From Campylobacter ornithocola (GTDB lineage Bacteria > Campylobacterota > Campylobacteria > Campylobacterales > Campylobacteraceae): a DNA stretch of 64,000 nucleotides. Under the pieces are notes generated by a model. The model did no database searches and was not told the origin of the DNA. It was given only the letters and a program-made list of their open reading frames with translations. Both the position numbers and the translations under genes were made by a program. Below are positions 49,965-58,881 of this stretch, piece after piece. The stretch's first letter is position 1. Every line of letters begins with the position of its first letter. The DNA is taken from positions 1,302,001 through 1,366,000 of the forward strand of contig NZ_CP053848.1 of assembly GCF_013201605.1 (NCBI RefSeq). Reading direction: 5' to 3'.

Positions 49965-50812
49965 AACTTGATTTTGAAAAAATCTTTAAAAATAAAGAAA
50001 AAGAATTTAAACTTAAGATTAAACTTGAAGTAGAAGAAGGAGAGTTTTGTGCTGTTTTTGGAAAAAGTGGTAGCGGTAAAACTACACTTTTAAGAATTTT
50101 AGCAGGTTTTGAAAAAGCACAAGGAATTTGTACTTTTAATGATACAATATTTTTTGATGATAAAAACTTTCTAAATCCACAAAAAAGAAAACTTGGCTTT
50201 GTTTTTCAAGATTATGCTTTATTTGAGAATATGAATGTGGAGCAAAACTTACTTTTTGCCAAAAAAGATCTTCAATTTGCTAATGAACTTTTAGAACTTT
50301 TAGATTTAAGCAAACACAAAAAAAGTCATATTTTAGAGTTAAGCGGAGGACAAAAACAACGCGTAGCTTTAGCAAGAGCCATTATGCAAAAACCAAAACT
50401 TTTACTTTTAGATGAACCATTTAGTGCTTTAGATAATGAGATAAAACTGCATTTGCATGATTATCTTTTAAATATACATAAAACCTATAAAATCACTACT
50501 ATTTTAATCAGTCATGATGTAAGTGAAGTTTATAAGCTAGCTAATAAAGTCATTGTTTTAGAAAATGGAACTATCATCAAAGAAGGCTCACCTAATGAAA
50601 TTTTTTTAAAAACACAAGGCTCACAAAAATTTGCTATAAAAGCACGTATTTTAAAACTACAAAAACAAGATAGTATATTTATAGCTATACTTGCTATAGG
50701 CAATCAAATCAGCCAAGTAGCACTAAGTCCTTTAGAAGCAAAAGATTTTAAAGAAAATGATGAAGTACTTTTAAGTCAAAAAGCCTTTGCCTTAAATTTA
50801 ACTAAGATATAA
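49958..50812 (+). CDS. modC: molybdate ABC transporter ATPase ModC
   Basis: A protein of 284 residues. Walker A GKSGSGKTT near residue 35, Q-loop VFQDYALF, signature LSGGQKQR near residue 128, Walker B LLLLDEPFSALD, H-loop ISHDVSEV, and a C-terminal TOBE-like region from about 220. ATG overlaps the stop of the preceding gene (ATGCTAA). In C. jejuni modB, the membrane permease, lies just before modC. Here there is no space for it and no such gene elsewhere in the window. Confidence 0.9.
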   Translation: MLKLDFEKIFKNKEKEFKLKIKLEVEEGEFCAVFGKSGSGKTTLLRILAGFEKAQGICTFNDTIFFDDKNFLNPQKRKLGFVFQDYALFENMNVEQNLLFAKKDLQFANELLELLDLSKHKKSHILELSGGQKQRVALARAIMQKPKLLLLDEPFSALDNEIKLHLHDYLLNIHKTYKITTILISHDVSEVYKLANKVIVLENGTIIKEGSPNEIFLKTQGSQKFAIKARILKLQKQDSIFIAILAIGNQISQVALSPLEAKDFKENDEVLLSQKAFALNLTKI

Positions 50813-50846
50813 AAAGTAATGCTAAAATAACATAATTAATATAGTA

Positions 50847-51000
50847 AGGCTATAGATGACTTATGGATTTTTTATCTTAAAATTTTATACTAGCTTATGG
50901 ACAAAATGGAAGATAAGATTATCTTATGGTTATTTTATAGCTCCTACTGCACCGCCTTTTATCCTTTTGTAATTTCATTTTTAAATTAATTAAAAGGATA
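50847..51000 (+). promoter_or_regulatory. structured leader of the SMR gene, possible riboswitch
   Basis: AGGCTATAGA (50847-50856) can pair with TTTATAG (50934-50940) and CCT (50943-50945) with a two-base bulge, closing an 80-base domain. Inside, AAGATA/TATCTT (50910-50925) forms a hairpin, and CTTATGG occurs three times (50860, 50894, 50923). Downstream, TATCCTTTT (50960-50968) pairs perfectly with AAAAGGATA (50992-51000), which contains the ribosome binding site of the SMR gene. It matches no riboswitch class that I recognise, including the guanidine classes often placed before SMR genes. Confidence 0.45.
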
Positions 51001-51004
51001 CAAA

Positions 51005-51319
51005 ATGCATTGGTTAGTTTTGGCAATTAGTATAATTTTTGAAGTGATTGCAACAAGTTCAATGAAATATGCTAGCATTAGCAAAAACAATCTTTACTTA
51101 ATTATTTTTGCAATATTTTTTTCATTTTCTTTAGCAGGCTTGTTTTATGCTTTAAAAAAAATTGATTTAAGTATAGCTTATGCTATGTGGGCTGGTTGCG
51201 GTATAACACTTATTAGTATTGTAGGCTTTTTAATCTTTAAAGAAGTAATAACCATTAACAAACTTATTTTTATTGTTTTAATTGTCATTGGAGTTGTGGG
51301 ATTAAAACTTAGTGCTTAA
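51005..51319 (+). CDS. small multidrug resistance (SMR) efflux protein
   Basis: A protein of 104 residues with four membrane helices. Essential Glu13 is in AISIIFEVIATSSMKYA, the position of EmrE Glu14. AYAMWAGCGITLISIVGF, with the conserved Trp, is near residue 59, and the C-terminal dimer helix ends GVVGLKLSA, which is more SugE/Gdx-like. It works as an antiparallel dimer exchanging protons for cationic compounds (quaternary ammonium or guanidinium). The ribosome binding site AAAAGGA is inside a hairpin in the leader. Confidence 0.88.
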   Translation: MHWLVLAISIIFEVIATSSMKYASISKNNLYLIIFAIFFSFSLAGLFYALKKIDLSIAYAMWAGCGITLISIVGFLIFKEVITINKLIFIVLIVIGVVGLKLSA

Positions 51320-51338
51320 GCCTTTTGGCTTAAAGCAC
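51312..51338. terminator. bidirectional terminator
   Basis: GTGCTTAAGCC and GGCTTAAAGCAC pair over eleven bases with one bulged A and a TTTT loop. Both convergent stop codons (51317-51319 plus, 51332-51330 minus) lie inside the arms. Confidence 0.6.
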
Positions 51339-52982
51339 ATTCATACTTTGTATCATTACTTTTGCTTTGCACTCAGCACAACAATATAGTGTTTTTATCT
51401 TAGCTTCATCTCCCATAAATTTTGGCTTCATAATACTAGCGATTTTTTCAATAGCCTTTTTAGTAGCAAATTCCTTCCCACATTCTACACAAGCAAAAAG
51501 CTCATCTTGAGCTAAAATCATAAAAGAAAAATACTCTTTTTCTAAATCTATCCCACTTCTTTGAAGCACTAGGGTATCTTTTTCAGCACAACTTGCCTCA
51601 CAATATCCACAAGTAGTACATAAGCTTGCATTAAATTTCAAAGAATTATCCTTAGTATCAGCTATTAAAGCTCCTACATTACAAGCTCCCACACAAGAAA
51701 GACATAAGGTACAGGTGTCTGTATTGATAGTGATTTTTCCATAGCGTATCCATTCTTTACTTGGGATATTGCCTAAATTTTCTTCTTTTATAAGTTCTCT
51801 TAATCTTATAGCAAAATCTTCTCTTTTTAAAAGCGCAGGATTATAAGATATAAATTTGAGATTTTCTATAAAATGTGCTTGATTTATAGCCTCTAAAAGT
51901 TCTTTTTCATCTTTAGCCAGAAAAATTGCATTTTGTTTAAATTTTCTTTGAAAAATTTCATTCATCAAAGCTATCACTTCTAAAGCACCTTGCGATAAGC
52001 CATCACTATAAAAAATTACACTCGCACCACTTGTTTGAAGCATAGCTAAAAAATGTGCTTGATCAAGATAGTTTTCGCCTTTAATCATAAAAGGCATTAC
52101 ATCTTCTTTTAAAGTGATATTTAAATTTTCTATAGACATTTTCTCAGGAATGATTAAAATAATTTTATCTTCATAAAATTTTAAAATTTCATAAAAACTA
52201 TTGCGTGGCATAGGTGCATAATCAAGCGCTCCACTAGGACAAATCCCTACACAATCACCACAGCTTAAACAATCCACATGAGAAAATTCTAATTTTCTTT
52301 GCTCATCATCTTTTAAAATAGCCACACTAGGACAAATTTCAGCACATTTTCCACAATGAACACTTCTTCTTTCATGATATTGACAAATGCTATCATCATA
52401 ACTAATATAATTTCTAAATTTATATTTTGGAGAATTAGAATTTAAAAGTTTTATAAGTTCTTCTTGACTTAAAGTAGTTAAATCATAGCAACCACTTTGT
52501 TGATCAAAACTTTCTTTTTTTACATCATATAAGAAAAAATCACAATCAATCTCTACTTGCTCATCATCTTTTAAAGCTATCACGCAAAGCTCGCCCACGC
52601 AACCTAAAACGCCCAAACACTGCTCATTGCTTAGTTTTAAAACCTTGTATTCTTGTTTTTTTAAGCTTTCAATAAGCTCATTTTGATCCTCATTACTTAC
52701 AATGATTACATTTTTACCCACTTCTTTGGTGTATTCTAAATCAAGTCCCAAATCATAAACTTTAGATCTAATCTTATATAAAGACTCAATAGTTTTTGCT
52801 TTTTTAAGCACATTATCTTTAGAATTTTTAAGATAAAAATTAATCTCAGGTGCATAAACTTCAGGGTTTAAAAGCTTTGAATTTCCTATAAAAACTTCTT
52901 CATCACAGGCTTTTTGAACTATGCTAATATCATCACTTAAAGGAATTAAATCTTCATTTTCTAAAAATACAAAATCTTTCAT
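51330..52982 (-). CDS. multi-cluster 4Fe-4S ferredoxin (Cj1377c-like)
   Basis: A protein of 550 residues. Two ferredoxin-type clusters in the middle (HCGKCAEICP near residue 210, CLSCGDCVGICP near 238) and two more near residues 425-465 (CTLCLSCVGAC, CTTCGYCEASC). The C-terminus has paired CxxC motifs (CVECGKE, then CCAEC), perhaps a metal-binding knuckle. No signal peptide or membrane helix. C. jejuni Cj1377c lies in the same place next to selA-selB. Because formate dehydrogenase is the usual Campylobacter selenoprotein, an electron-transfer role with it is plausible, but I infer that from context. Confidence 0.8.
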   Translation of the reverse strand: MKDFVFLENEDLIPLSDDISIVQKACDEEVFIGNSKLLNPEVYAPEINFYLKNSKDNVLKKAKTIESLYKIRSKVYDLGLDLEYTKEVGKNVIIVSNEDQNELIESLKKQEYKVLKLSNEQCLGVLGCVGELCVIALKDDEQVEIDCDFFLYDVKKESFDQQSGCYDLTTLSQEELIKLLNSNSPKYKFRNYISYDDSICQYHERRSVHCGKCAEICPSVAILKDDEQRKLEFSHVDCLSCGDCVGICPSGALDYAPMPRNSFYEILKFYEDKIILIIPEKMSIENLNITLKEDVMPFMIKGENYLDQAHFLAMLQTSGASVIFYSDGLSQGALEVIALMNEIFQRKFKQNAIFLAKDEKELLEAINQAHFIENLKFISYNPALLKREDFAIRLRELIKEENLGNIPSKEWIRYGKITINTDTCTLCLSCVGACNVGALIADTKDNSLKFNASLCTTCGYCEASCAEKDTLVLQRSGIDLEKEYFSFMILAQDELFACVECGKEFATKKAIEKIASIMKPKFMGDEAKIKTLYCCAECKAKVMIQSMNVL

Positions 52983-53038
52983 AATGCTCTCTTTTTAAAT
53001 TTTTAATCTTAATTATATAAATTTCATTATAAAAAAGT

Positions 53039-53044
53039 TATAAT
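53039..53044 (+). promoter_or_regulatory. -10 box for selA-selB
   Basis: TATAAT preceded by GT, 28 bases before the selA ATG at 53072, in the divergent gap beside the ferredoxin gene. Confidence 0.5.
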
Positions 53045-53071
53045 TTTACTAATTTATTCTTAAGGTTTAAG

Positions 53072-54403
53072 ATGAACAAATTTAGAAATTTTCCACCCAT
53101 AAACACTCTTATAAACGATGAAAGCTTGACTAATTACCCTTTATATTTAAGGTCTCATTTTGCAAAAATAGTTGTTTCAAATTGTAAAAAAGAACTGAGA
53201 AAAAATGAAAATTTAAATTTTAGCTTACAAGATTTGCTAAGTAAAATTGCTCAAAGTATTGATAAGTTTTTAAACACACAAAGTCAAAGTTTGATCAATG
53301 CTACCGGAGTTATCATACATACTAATCTTGGTCGTAGTATTATTGATGAGAGTATTTTTGAAAGAACTAAAGAAATCATCTGCTCTTATTCAAATTTAGA
53401 GTTTAACATGCAAAGTGGCAAAAGAGGCTCAAGGTATGACGCACTTAGTGCGAATTTAAAAATATTATTTGATTGCGAAGATTGTTTGATTGTTAATAAT
53501 AACGCCTCGGCTGTATTTTTGATCTTAAACACCTTAGCAAAAAATGAAGAAGTTGTAACTTCAAGAAGTGAGTTAGTTGAGATTGGGGGAAATTTTAGAA
53601 TTCCTGAAGTTATGCTAGCAGCTGGAGTTAAGCTAAAAGAAATAGGCACAACCAATAAAACTCATTTGTATGATTATGAAAAAGCTATCAATAAAAATAC
53701 TAAAATGATTTTAAAAACTCATCGCTCTAATTTTGCTTTTAAAGGATTTTTTGAAGAGGTAAGCTTAAATGAAATTCATATTTTAGCAAAAAAGAAAAAG
53801 CTCATATTTTATTATGATTTGGGTGCGGGTTGGTGTGAAAAAATCAATAAACAACTTAGCAAAAATGAGCCAAGCGTGAAAGAACTTTTAAAACATTGTG
53901 ACATTTTAAGTTTTAGCGGCGATAAACTTTTTGGCTCTACTCAAGCAGGTATTATACTTGGAAAGAAAAAATACATTCAACAACTAAAGAAAAATCAACT
54001 TTTAAGAATGCTAAGGGTTGATAAAATCACTCTGGCTTTTTTAAATGAAACCACTAAAGCTTACTTAGAAAAAGAATATGAAAAAATTCCTACACTAAAA
54101 CTTTTAAATGATGATTTAAAAACCATAGAAAAAAAGGCACTCTTTATTAAAGAAAAAATTCCTATAAAATGTGAATTAAAAGCTTCTAAAAGTTTAGTAG
54201 GTGGTGGCTCTATGCCTGATAAAAGCTTAGATACTTTTGTGCTAAGTTTTGATGAAAAAGCTTTGCTTTTACAAGAAAAATTTAGAAAAAAAGGTGTGAT
54301 TGGACGTATTGAAAATGGATATTTTGTACTAGATTTTAGAAGTATTTTAGAAAAAGATTTAAACAAAATAATAAGCATTATTAAAGAGGTATTTCATGCA
54401 TAG
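53072..54403 (+). CDS. selA: L-seryl-tRNA(Sec) selenium transferase
   Basis: A protein of 443 residues, PLP enzyme of the SelA family. INATGVIIHTNLGRSII near residue 74, SKLYDCE-like region around residue 130, and the PLP lysine Lys285 in SFSGDKLFGSTQAG. It converts seryl-tRNA(Sec) to selenocysteyl-tRNA(Sec) using selenophosphate. selC and selD are not in this window. Its end overlaps selB by eight bases. Confidence 0.94.
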   Translation: MNKFRNFPPINTLINDESLTNYPLYLRSHFAKIVVSNCKKELRKNENLNFSLQDLLSKIAQSIDKFLNTQSQSLINATGVIIHTNLGRSIIDESIFERTKEIICSYSNLEFNMQSGKRGSRYDALSANLKILFDCEDCLIVNNNASAVFLILNTLAKNEEVVTSRSELVEIGGNFRIPEVMLAAGVKLKEIGTTNKTHLYDYEKAINKNTKMILKTHRSNFAFKGFFEEVSLNEIHILAKKKKLIFYYDLGAGWCEKINKQLSKNEPSVKELLKHCDILSFSGDKLFGSTQAGIILGKKKYIQQLKKNQLLRMLRVDKITLAFLNETTKAYLEKEYEKIPTLKLLNDDLKTIEKKALFIKEKIPIKCELKASKSLVGGGSMPDKSLDTFVLSFDEKALLLQEKFRKKGVIGRIENGYFVLDFRSILEKDLNKIISIIKEVFHA

Positions 54404-56201
54404 TATTATCATAGGCACAGCTGGACATATTGATCATGGTAAAACTTCACTTATTAAAGCTTTAAATGGATTTGAGGGTGATGATTTAAAAGAAGAGCAA
54501 GAAAAAGGTATTACGATTAATCTTAGCTTTTCAAATTTAAAAAGTGAAAATTTAAACATTGCTTTTATTGATGTGCCTGGACACGAAAGTTTAATTAAAA
54601 CTATGATAAGCGGTGCTTTTGGTTTTAGAGTATGTATGTTTGTTGTGGATATTAACGAAGGTTTAAAAGCACAAAGTATAGAGCATTTAAGAGTTTTAGA
54701 ATTTTTAGGTGTAAAAGATGTGGTGCTTATCTTAAGTAAGGTTGATTTATGTAAAGATTTAGCACATAAACAAGAAGAACTTTTAAAAGAATTAAAAACA
54801 TTTAAAATCAATATCTTAAAAGTTTTTCCAACTAGCATTTATGATGAAACAAGTATATTAAATTTAAAAAAATACTTGCTTAGTTTAAAACCTAAAGAAA
54901 ATGATGATAGTTTGATTTTTAGATATTACATTGATAGGGTTTTTTCTCTAAAAGGTATAGGCACAGTAGTAACTGGAAGCTTGAATGAAGGTAAGATTAG
55001 TAAAAATGAAAAAATATTTTGCCTTGAAAACCAAAAAGATATTATTGTAAAAAATATACAAATTCATGAAGAAAATGTTTTAGAAGCAAAGGCTTATAAC
55101 AGAGTTGCTTTAAGTTTAAATTGTAATTATCATGAATTAAAAAAAGGGTATATACTTAGCAAAAAAGGTATTTTTAAAAGCTTTAAAAGTATCGATGGAG
55201 TTGTTTTTACCACAGAGATTAAACACGGAAGTATTTTAGAATTTTGCAGTGGATCAAAAAAGCTTAATGCAAAAATTAGCATTATTAAAGAATTTGAAGA
55301 TAAAACTTATGTTAATTTAGAGTTTGATAAAAACCTGCCTTTGTGTTTTGATGATAAATTTATCCTACTTGAAAATGGGCGTATTAAAAGTGGTGGGGTG
55401 GTGCTAAATGCAGTGAGTGAGCCTTTAAAAAAAGATATGAAAGCTAAGTATCTAGCACTTTTAGAACAAAAAGATCTTAAAAAGGTATTTGAGTTTTTAA
55501 AACAAACTCATAAACTTGGATTTGGTTTACTTTCAAGTTATCAGCGTTTCAAACTCACTCATGAGCAAGCTTTAAATTTGGCAAAAAGTTTAGATCATGT
55601 TTTTGTTGATGAGCAAGCTTTAAATGTGTATGATTTAAATGCTATACAAACTTTGAAAGAATTTATTAGTTTTATCTTTTCTAAAAATCCTTATGCTTTA
55701 ATTTCGCCTCATTCTATCGCACTAAGACTTACCTGGGCAAGTGAGAATTTTTGTGCTTATACACTCAAGCAAATGCAAGAAAAATTAGATTTTAAAGATG
55801 GCATATGGTTTTTAAAAGGACAAGATTTTGAAAAATTACAAGAAAAGGCTCATTGTGAGCTTTATGAAATTTTAAAAAAAGAAGGTATAAAACCTACCGC
55901 TCCTTATAATCTTTATGAATATTTAGAGCTTGATAGAAAAAATGGAGATCTTATCTTAAAAAAACTCACCAAAGAAAATAAAGTCAAAAGACTAGCACAT
56001 AATCTTTTTATAGAAAAAAATGCTCTTGAAAATCTTATGCAAGAGTTTTTAAAGCTTTTACAAAATCATCATTTAGATATAACTTTTGTAAAAAATCATT
56101 TTCAAATTTCAAGAAAATATGCCATAGCCTATTTAGAATACCTTGATCAAAATTATCCTCAAGTAATAAAAATAGAGGAAAAAAGAATACTAAAAACCTA
56201 A
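54396..56201 (+). CDS. selB: selenocysteine-specific elongation factor
   Basis: A protein of 601 residues. GTPase domain with G1 GTAGHIDHGKTSL (residues 6-18), G3 DVPGHE near residue 59 and LSKVDL for the base specificity. Beta-barrel domains are followed by C-terminal winged helices (from about 400) that bind the SECIS hairpin in selenoprotein mRNA. Overlaps selA. The pair implies that the organism makes a selenoprotein, most likely formate dehydrogenase, encoded elsewhere. Confidence 0.94.
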   Translation: MHSIIIGTAGHIDHGKTSLIKALNGFEGDDLKEEQEKGITINLSFSNLKSENLNIAFIDVPGHESLIKTMISGAFGFRVCMFVVDINEGLKAQSIEHLRVLEFLGVKDVVLILSKVDLCKDLAHKQEELLKELKTFKINILKVFPTSIYDETSILNLKKYLLSLKPKENDDSLIFRYYIDRVFSLKGIGTVVTGSLNEGKISKNEKIFCLENQKDIIVKNIQIHEENVLEAKAYNRVALSLNCNYHELKKGYILSKKGIFKSFKSIDGVVFTTEIKHGSILEFCSGSKKLNAKISIIKEFEDKTYVNLEFDKNLPLCFDDKFILLENGRIKSGGVVLNAVSEPLKKDMKAKYLALLEQKDLKKVFEFLKQTHKLGFGLLSSYQRFKLTHEQALNLAKSLDHVFVDEQALNVYDLNAIQTLKEFISFIFSKNPYALISPHSIALRLTWASENFCAYTLKQMQEKLDFKDGIWFLKGQDFEKLQEKAHCELYEILKKEGIKPTAPYNLYEYLELDRKNGDLILKKLTKENKVKRLAHNLFIEKNALENLMQEFLKLLQNHHLDITFVKNHFQISRKYAIAYLEYLDQNYPQVIKIEEKRILKT

Positions 56202-56219
56202 GTATTAAAAATTACATTT

Positions 56220-56225
56220 TATAAT
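56220..56225 (+). promoter_or_regulatory. -10 box for the DsbC-like gene
   Basis: TATAAT at 56220-56225, 29 bases before ATG 56254, with AAAGGA at 56243-56248. Confidence 0.4.
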
Positions 56226-56253
56226 ATATAAAAATTTAAAATAAAGGAAAATG

Positions 56254-56967
56254 ATGAGAAAATCTCTAGCTCTTTTGACCCTTGCTAGCTCTTTATTTGC
56301 AGCAAGTAATGAAGAAATCATTAATTTTTTTAAGAAAAATCCAAATTTATCAAATGCAAACATTAGTGTTTCTAGTAGAGAAAAAATTCCTGATACTAGT
56401 TTTGAAGCTGTAATAGTTAATTTTGAAATTAGTGGCAAAAATTTCCAAGAGATTGTTTTCACTCAAGACAATATCATCACAACTGAAGTAATTGATGTAA
56501 AAAAAGGTGAATTTTATTCTCAAATTTATCAAGCAAAACTTATGGAAAAACAACAAGCTGAATTTTCAAAAAAAGCCCTAGTTGAACTTAAAAAAGAAAA
56601 AATGTTTATTTCTTTAGGTGATAAAAATAAACCTTTACTTTATGTTTTTAGCGATCCTGAATGCCCATATTGTAGAATGCATTTGGATAAAATAGAAGAA
56701 ACACTAAAAACCCATCAGGTTAAATTTATCTTAACCCCTATCCATGACACTAGTGCTTTTGAAAAATCTGCATTAATCTATCAAGAAAGCAAAAATGCCA
56801 AAGATGATGCACAAAAAATTGCTATCATGAAAAAATATTATGATGAAAATATTAAAGATTATAAAAAACCTAGTGAAGCTGAGGTTAAAGTAGTAAGAGA
56901 AACTTTTGCAAAATACTCTAAACTTGGTCTTCGTGCCGTACCAACTATAATCGATGCTCAAAAATAA
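56254..56967 (+). CDS. periplasmic DsbC-like thiol-disulfide protein (Cj1380-like)
   Basis: A protein of 237 residues with a signal peptide (MRKSLALLTLASSLFA), an N-terminal part resembling a DsbC dimerisation domain, and a thioredoxin fold with VFSDPECPYCRMHLDK near residue 132 (active site CPYC). RAVPTIIDAQK, with the cis-Pro, is at the C-terminus. It should reduce or isomerise disulfides in the periplasm. Two ATGs lie together: the second (56254) gives the better RBS spacing. Overlaps the next gene by 14 bases. Confidence 0.82.
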   Translation: MRKSLALLTLASSLFAASNEEIINFFKKNPNLSNANISVSSREKIPDTSFEAVIVNFEISGKNFQEIVFTQDNIITTEVIDVKKGEFYSQIYQAKLMEKQQAEFSKKALVELKKEKMFISLGDKNKPLLYVFSDPECPYCRMHLDKIEETLKTHQVKFILTPIHDTSAFEKSALIYQESKNAKDDAQKIAIMKKYYDENIKDYKKPSEAEVKVVRETFAKYSKLGLRAVPTIIDAQK

Positions 56968-57481
56968 TCTTTTCTTACTTGTGTTTGCACTATTTTTGAG
57001 TGCTTGCACAGGTCCTATGCAAACTTTTATCCAAACAAGTAATGAAGGTATTTTCCTACATGCTAATAAAAATCAAAGTTTTTCTTTACATATCAACAAT
57101 CCTTCAAAATTAAACACAAATTTGGAAGTCAAACTCACTCAAAAATTACAAAATCTAGGTCTTATTTTAGACAATACTAGAAGTGATTATAAAATTTATA
57201 TCAATATAGTAGATTTTAAAAAATTTTCCTATGCACAAAGACTGCGTGCTTCTAGTGCAAGATTTTTTTATAACGACTTTGATAAAATAGATGATGTTTT
57301 TGAAATGGAAGTAGAAAACTACTATCTTTTACAAGTTAATTTACAAATTAATTCTAAAAATTCTACTCAAAGCACTTCACTTTTAGCAAGAACTGCTTAT
57401 CTTAGCAATATAGATAGAGCTAAAGAATCTTTAGAGGAAAAAATTGCTAATCAAATAACAAGCTTTTTTTATATGCAATAA
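56954..57481 (+). CDS. predicted lipoprotein (Cj1381-like)
   Basis: A protein of 175 residues. The signal peptide ends in the lipobox LSAC (LLVFALFLSACTGPMQ), so it should be lipid-anchored. The mature part has SLHINNPSKLNTNLEVKLTQ and KIYINIVDFKKF, resembling small alpha-beta outer-membrane lipoproteins of the TraT kind, without a confident family match. It overlaps the DsbC-like gene, so the two are coupled, and a shared terminator follows. Confidence 0.75.
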   Translation: MLKNNLFLLVFALFLSACTGPMQTFIQTSNEGIFLHANKNQSFSLHINNPSKLNTNLEVKLTQKLQNLGLILDNTRSDYKIYINIVDFKKFSYAQRLRASSARFFYNDFDKIDDVFEMEVENYYLLQVNLQINSKNSTQSTSLLARTAYLSNIDRAKESLEEKIANQITSFFYMQ

Positions 57482-57503
57482 AGATGGCATTTAAGCCATC
57501 TTT
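57480..57503. terminator. bidirectional terminator
   Basis: AAAGATGGC (57480-57488), ATTTAA loop, GCCATCTTT (57495-57503): a perfect 9-base stem overlapping both convergent stop codons, flanked by A and T runs. Confidence 0.75.
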
Positions 57504-58869
57504 AAATATAACCATGATCAATCATTGCATCAGCTACTTTTTTAAAGCCTGCTATGTTTGAACCTACTACTAAATTTCCTTCATGATTATAAGCTTTTGC
57601 ACACTCATATGAATTTTCAAAAATATTTTTCATAATCTTATACAATTTTGCATCAACCTCTTCAAAACTCCATTGACACATACTTGCATTTTGTTGCATT
57701 TCAAGTTGAGAAGTTGCTACTCCACCTGCATTTGCAGCTTTAGCTGGAGCAAATAAAAAATCTTTTTGATTTAACATAAAATCAATCGCTTCAAGTGTAC
57801 TTGGCATATTAGCCCCTTCTGCTACCATGCGACAACCATTATGATATAAAGTTTTAATATCTTCTAAATTTAATTCATTTTGTGTAGCACTTGGAAAAGC
57901 TATATCACAAGGTATGCTCCATACCCCATTACAACCTTGCTTATATGCACTTTTTGGAGTAAAAATAGCACCTTTTTTAAGTGCTGCATAATCACTCACC
58001 CTAGCTCTTTTTACTTCTTTAATTTCTTTTAATAAATCTAAATCTATTCCATCTTTATCATAAATAAATCCATCGCTATCACTTATTGTAATAGCTTTTG
58101 CACCAAGTTGATGTAATTTTTCTATGGTATAAATTGCCACATTTCCACTACCCGAAACGGCACATTCTTTTCCTTCCAATGCATTGTTATATTTTGCTAG
58201 CATTTCTTGAGTAAAATACACACAGCCATATCCTGTTGCCTCTGTTCTTGCTAAACTTCCACCCCATGGAATTTTCTTTCCCGTTAAAGTCCCATCAAAA
58301 TTAGAGCTAATTTTCTTATAAGCTCCAAACATATATCCAATTTCCCTAGCACCAACCCCTATATCACCTGCTGGCACATCAGTGTTTGCACCTATAATTT
58401 TTGAAAGCTCAGCCATAAAAGCTTGACAAAAACGCATAATTTCTGCTTCACTTTTACCCTTAGGATCAAAATTTGCTCCACCTTTAGCACCACCTATCAT
58501 TAAACCTGTTAAAGAATTTTTAAAAATTTGTTCAAAACCTAAAAATTTCAAAACATCTAAATTCACACTAGGATGAAATCTAATCCCACCTTTATAAGGT
58601 CCTAGACTAGAATTAAACTGCACTCTATAACCAAAATGCGTTTGGGCTTTACCTGCATCATTAATATATACAACTCTAAATATAGTTGTTTTTTCAGGCA
58701 TTACAATGCGCTCTAATATAGCATGATCTTGATAGATTTTATTTGATTCTAATAAAGGTTCTAAAGAATTTAACACCTCAGTTGCCGCTTGAAAAAAGAT
58801 AGGTTGTCTTGGGGAAATTGTTTGAATTTTTTCTAAAGTTTCATTGATATATTGTTTAGCTATACTCAT
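57502..58869 (-). CDS. gdhA: NADP-type glutamate dehydrogenase
   Basis: A protein of 455 residues, full length. GGIRFHPSVNLDVLKFLGFEQ near residue 95 and GGAKGGANFDPKGKS near residue 127 carry the substrate lysines. The Rossmann-like CAVSGSGNVAIYTIEKLH near residue 238 is of the NADP-using assimilatory type. It interconverts glutamate and 2-oxoglutarate plus ammonia. It lies 12 bases downstream of mqnA on the same strand. Confidence 0.94.
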   Translation of the reverse strand: MSIAKQYINETLEKIQTISPRQPIFFQAATEVLNSLEPLLESNKIYQDHAILERIVMPEKTTIFRVVYINDAGKAQTHFGYRVQFNSSLGPYKGGIRFHPSVNLDVLKFLGFEQIFKNSLTGLMIGGAKGGANFDPKGKSEAEIMRFCQAFMAELSKIIGANTDVPAGDIGVGAREIGYMFGAYKKISSNFDGTLTGKKIPWGGSLARTEATGYGCVYFTQEMLAKYNNALEGKECAVSGSGNVAIYTIEKLHQLGAKAITISDSDGFIYDKDGIDLDLLKEIKEVKRARVSDYAALKKGAIFTPKSAYKQGCNGVWSIPCDIAFPSATQNELNLEDIKTLYHNGCRMVAEGANMPSTLEAIDFMLNQKDFLFAPAKAANAGGVATSQLEMQQNASMCQWSFEEVDAKLYKIMKNIFENSYECAKAYNHEGNLVVGSNIAGFKKVADAMIDHGYI

Positions 58870-58881
58870 AAATTGTCCTTT

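Noticed and set aside
50813-51004. Guanidine or fluoride riboswitch
   Set aside because: None of the conserved core sequences of guanidine I-III or fluoride riboswitches is visible, so only an unassigned leader is reported.
52983-53071. selC (tRNA-Sec) next to selA
   Set aside because: The gap holds only promoter-like AT-rich DNA, with no tRNA fold or long acceptor stem.
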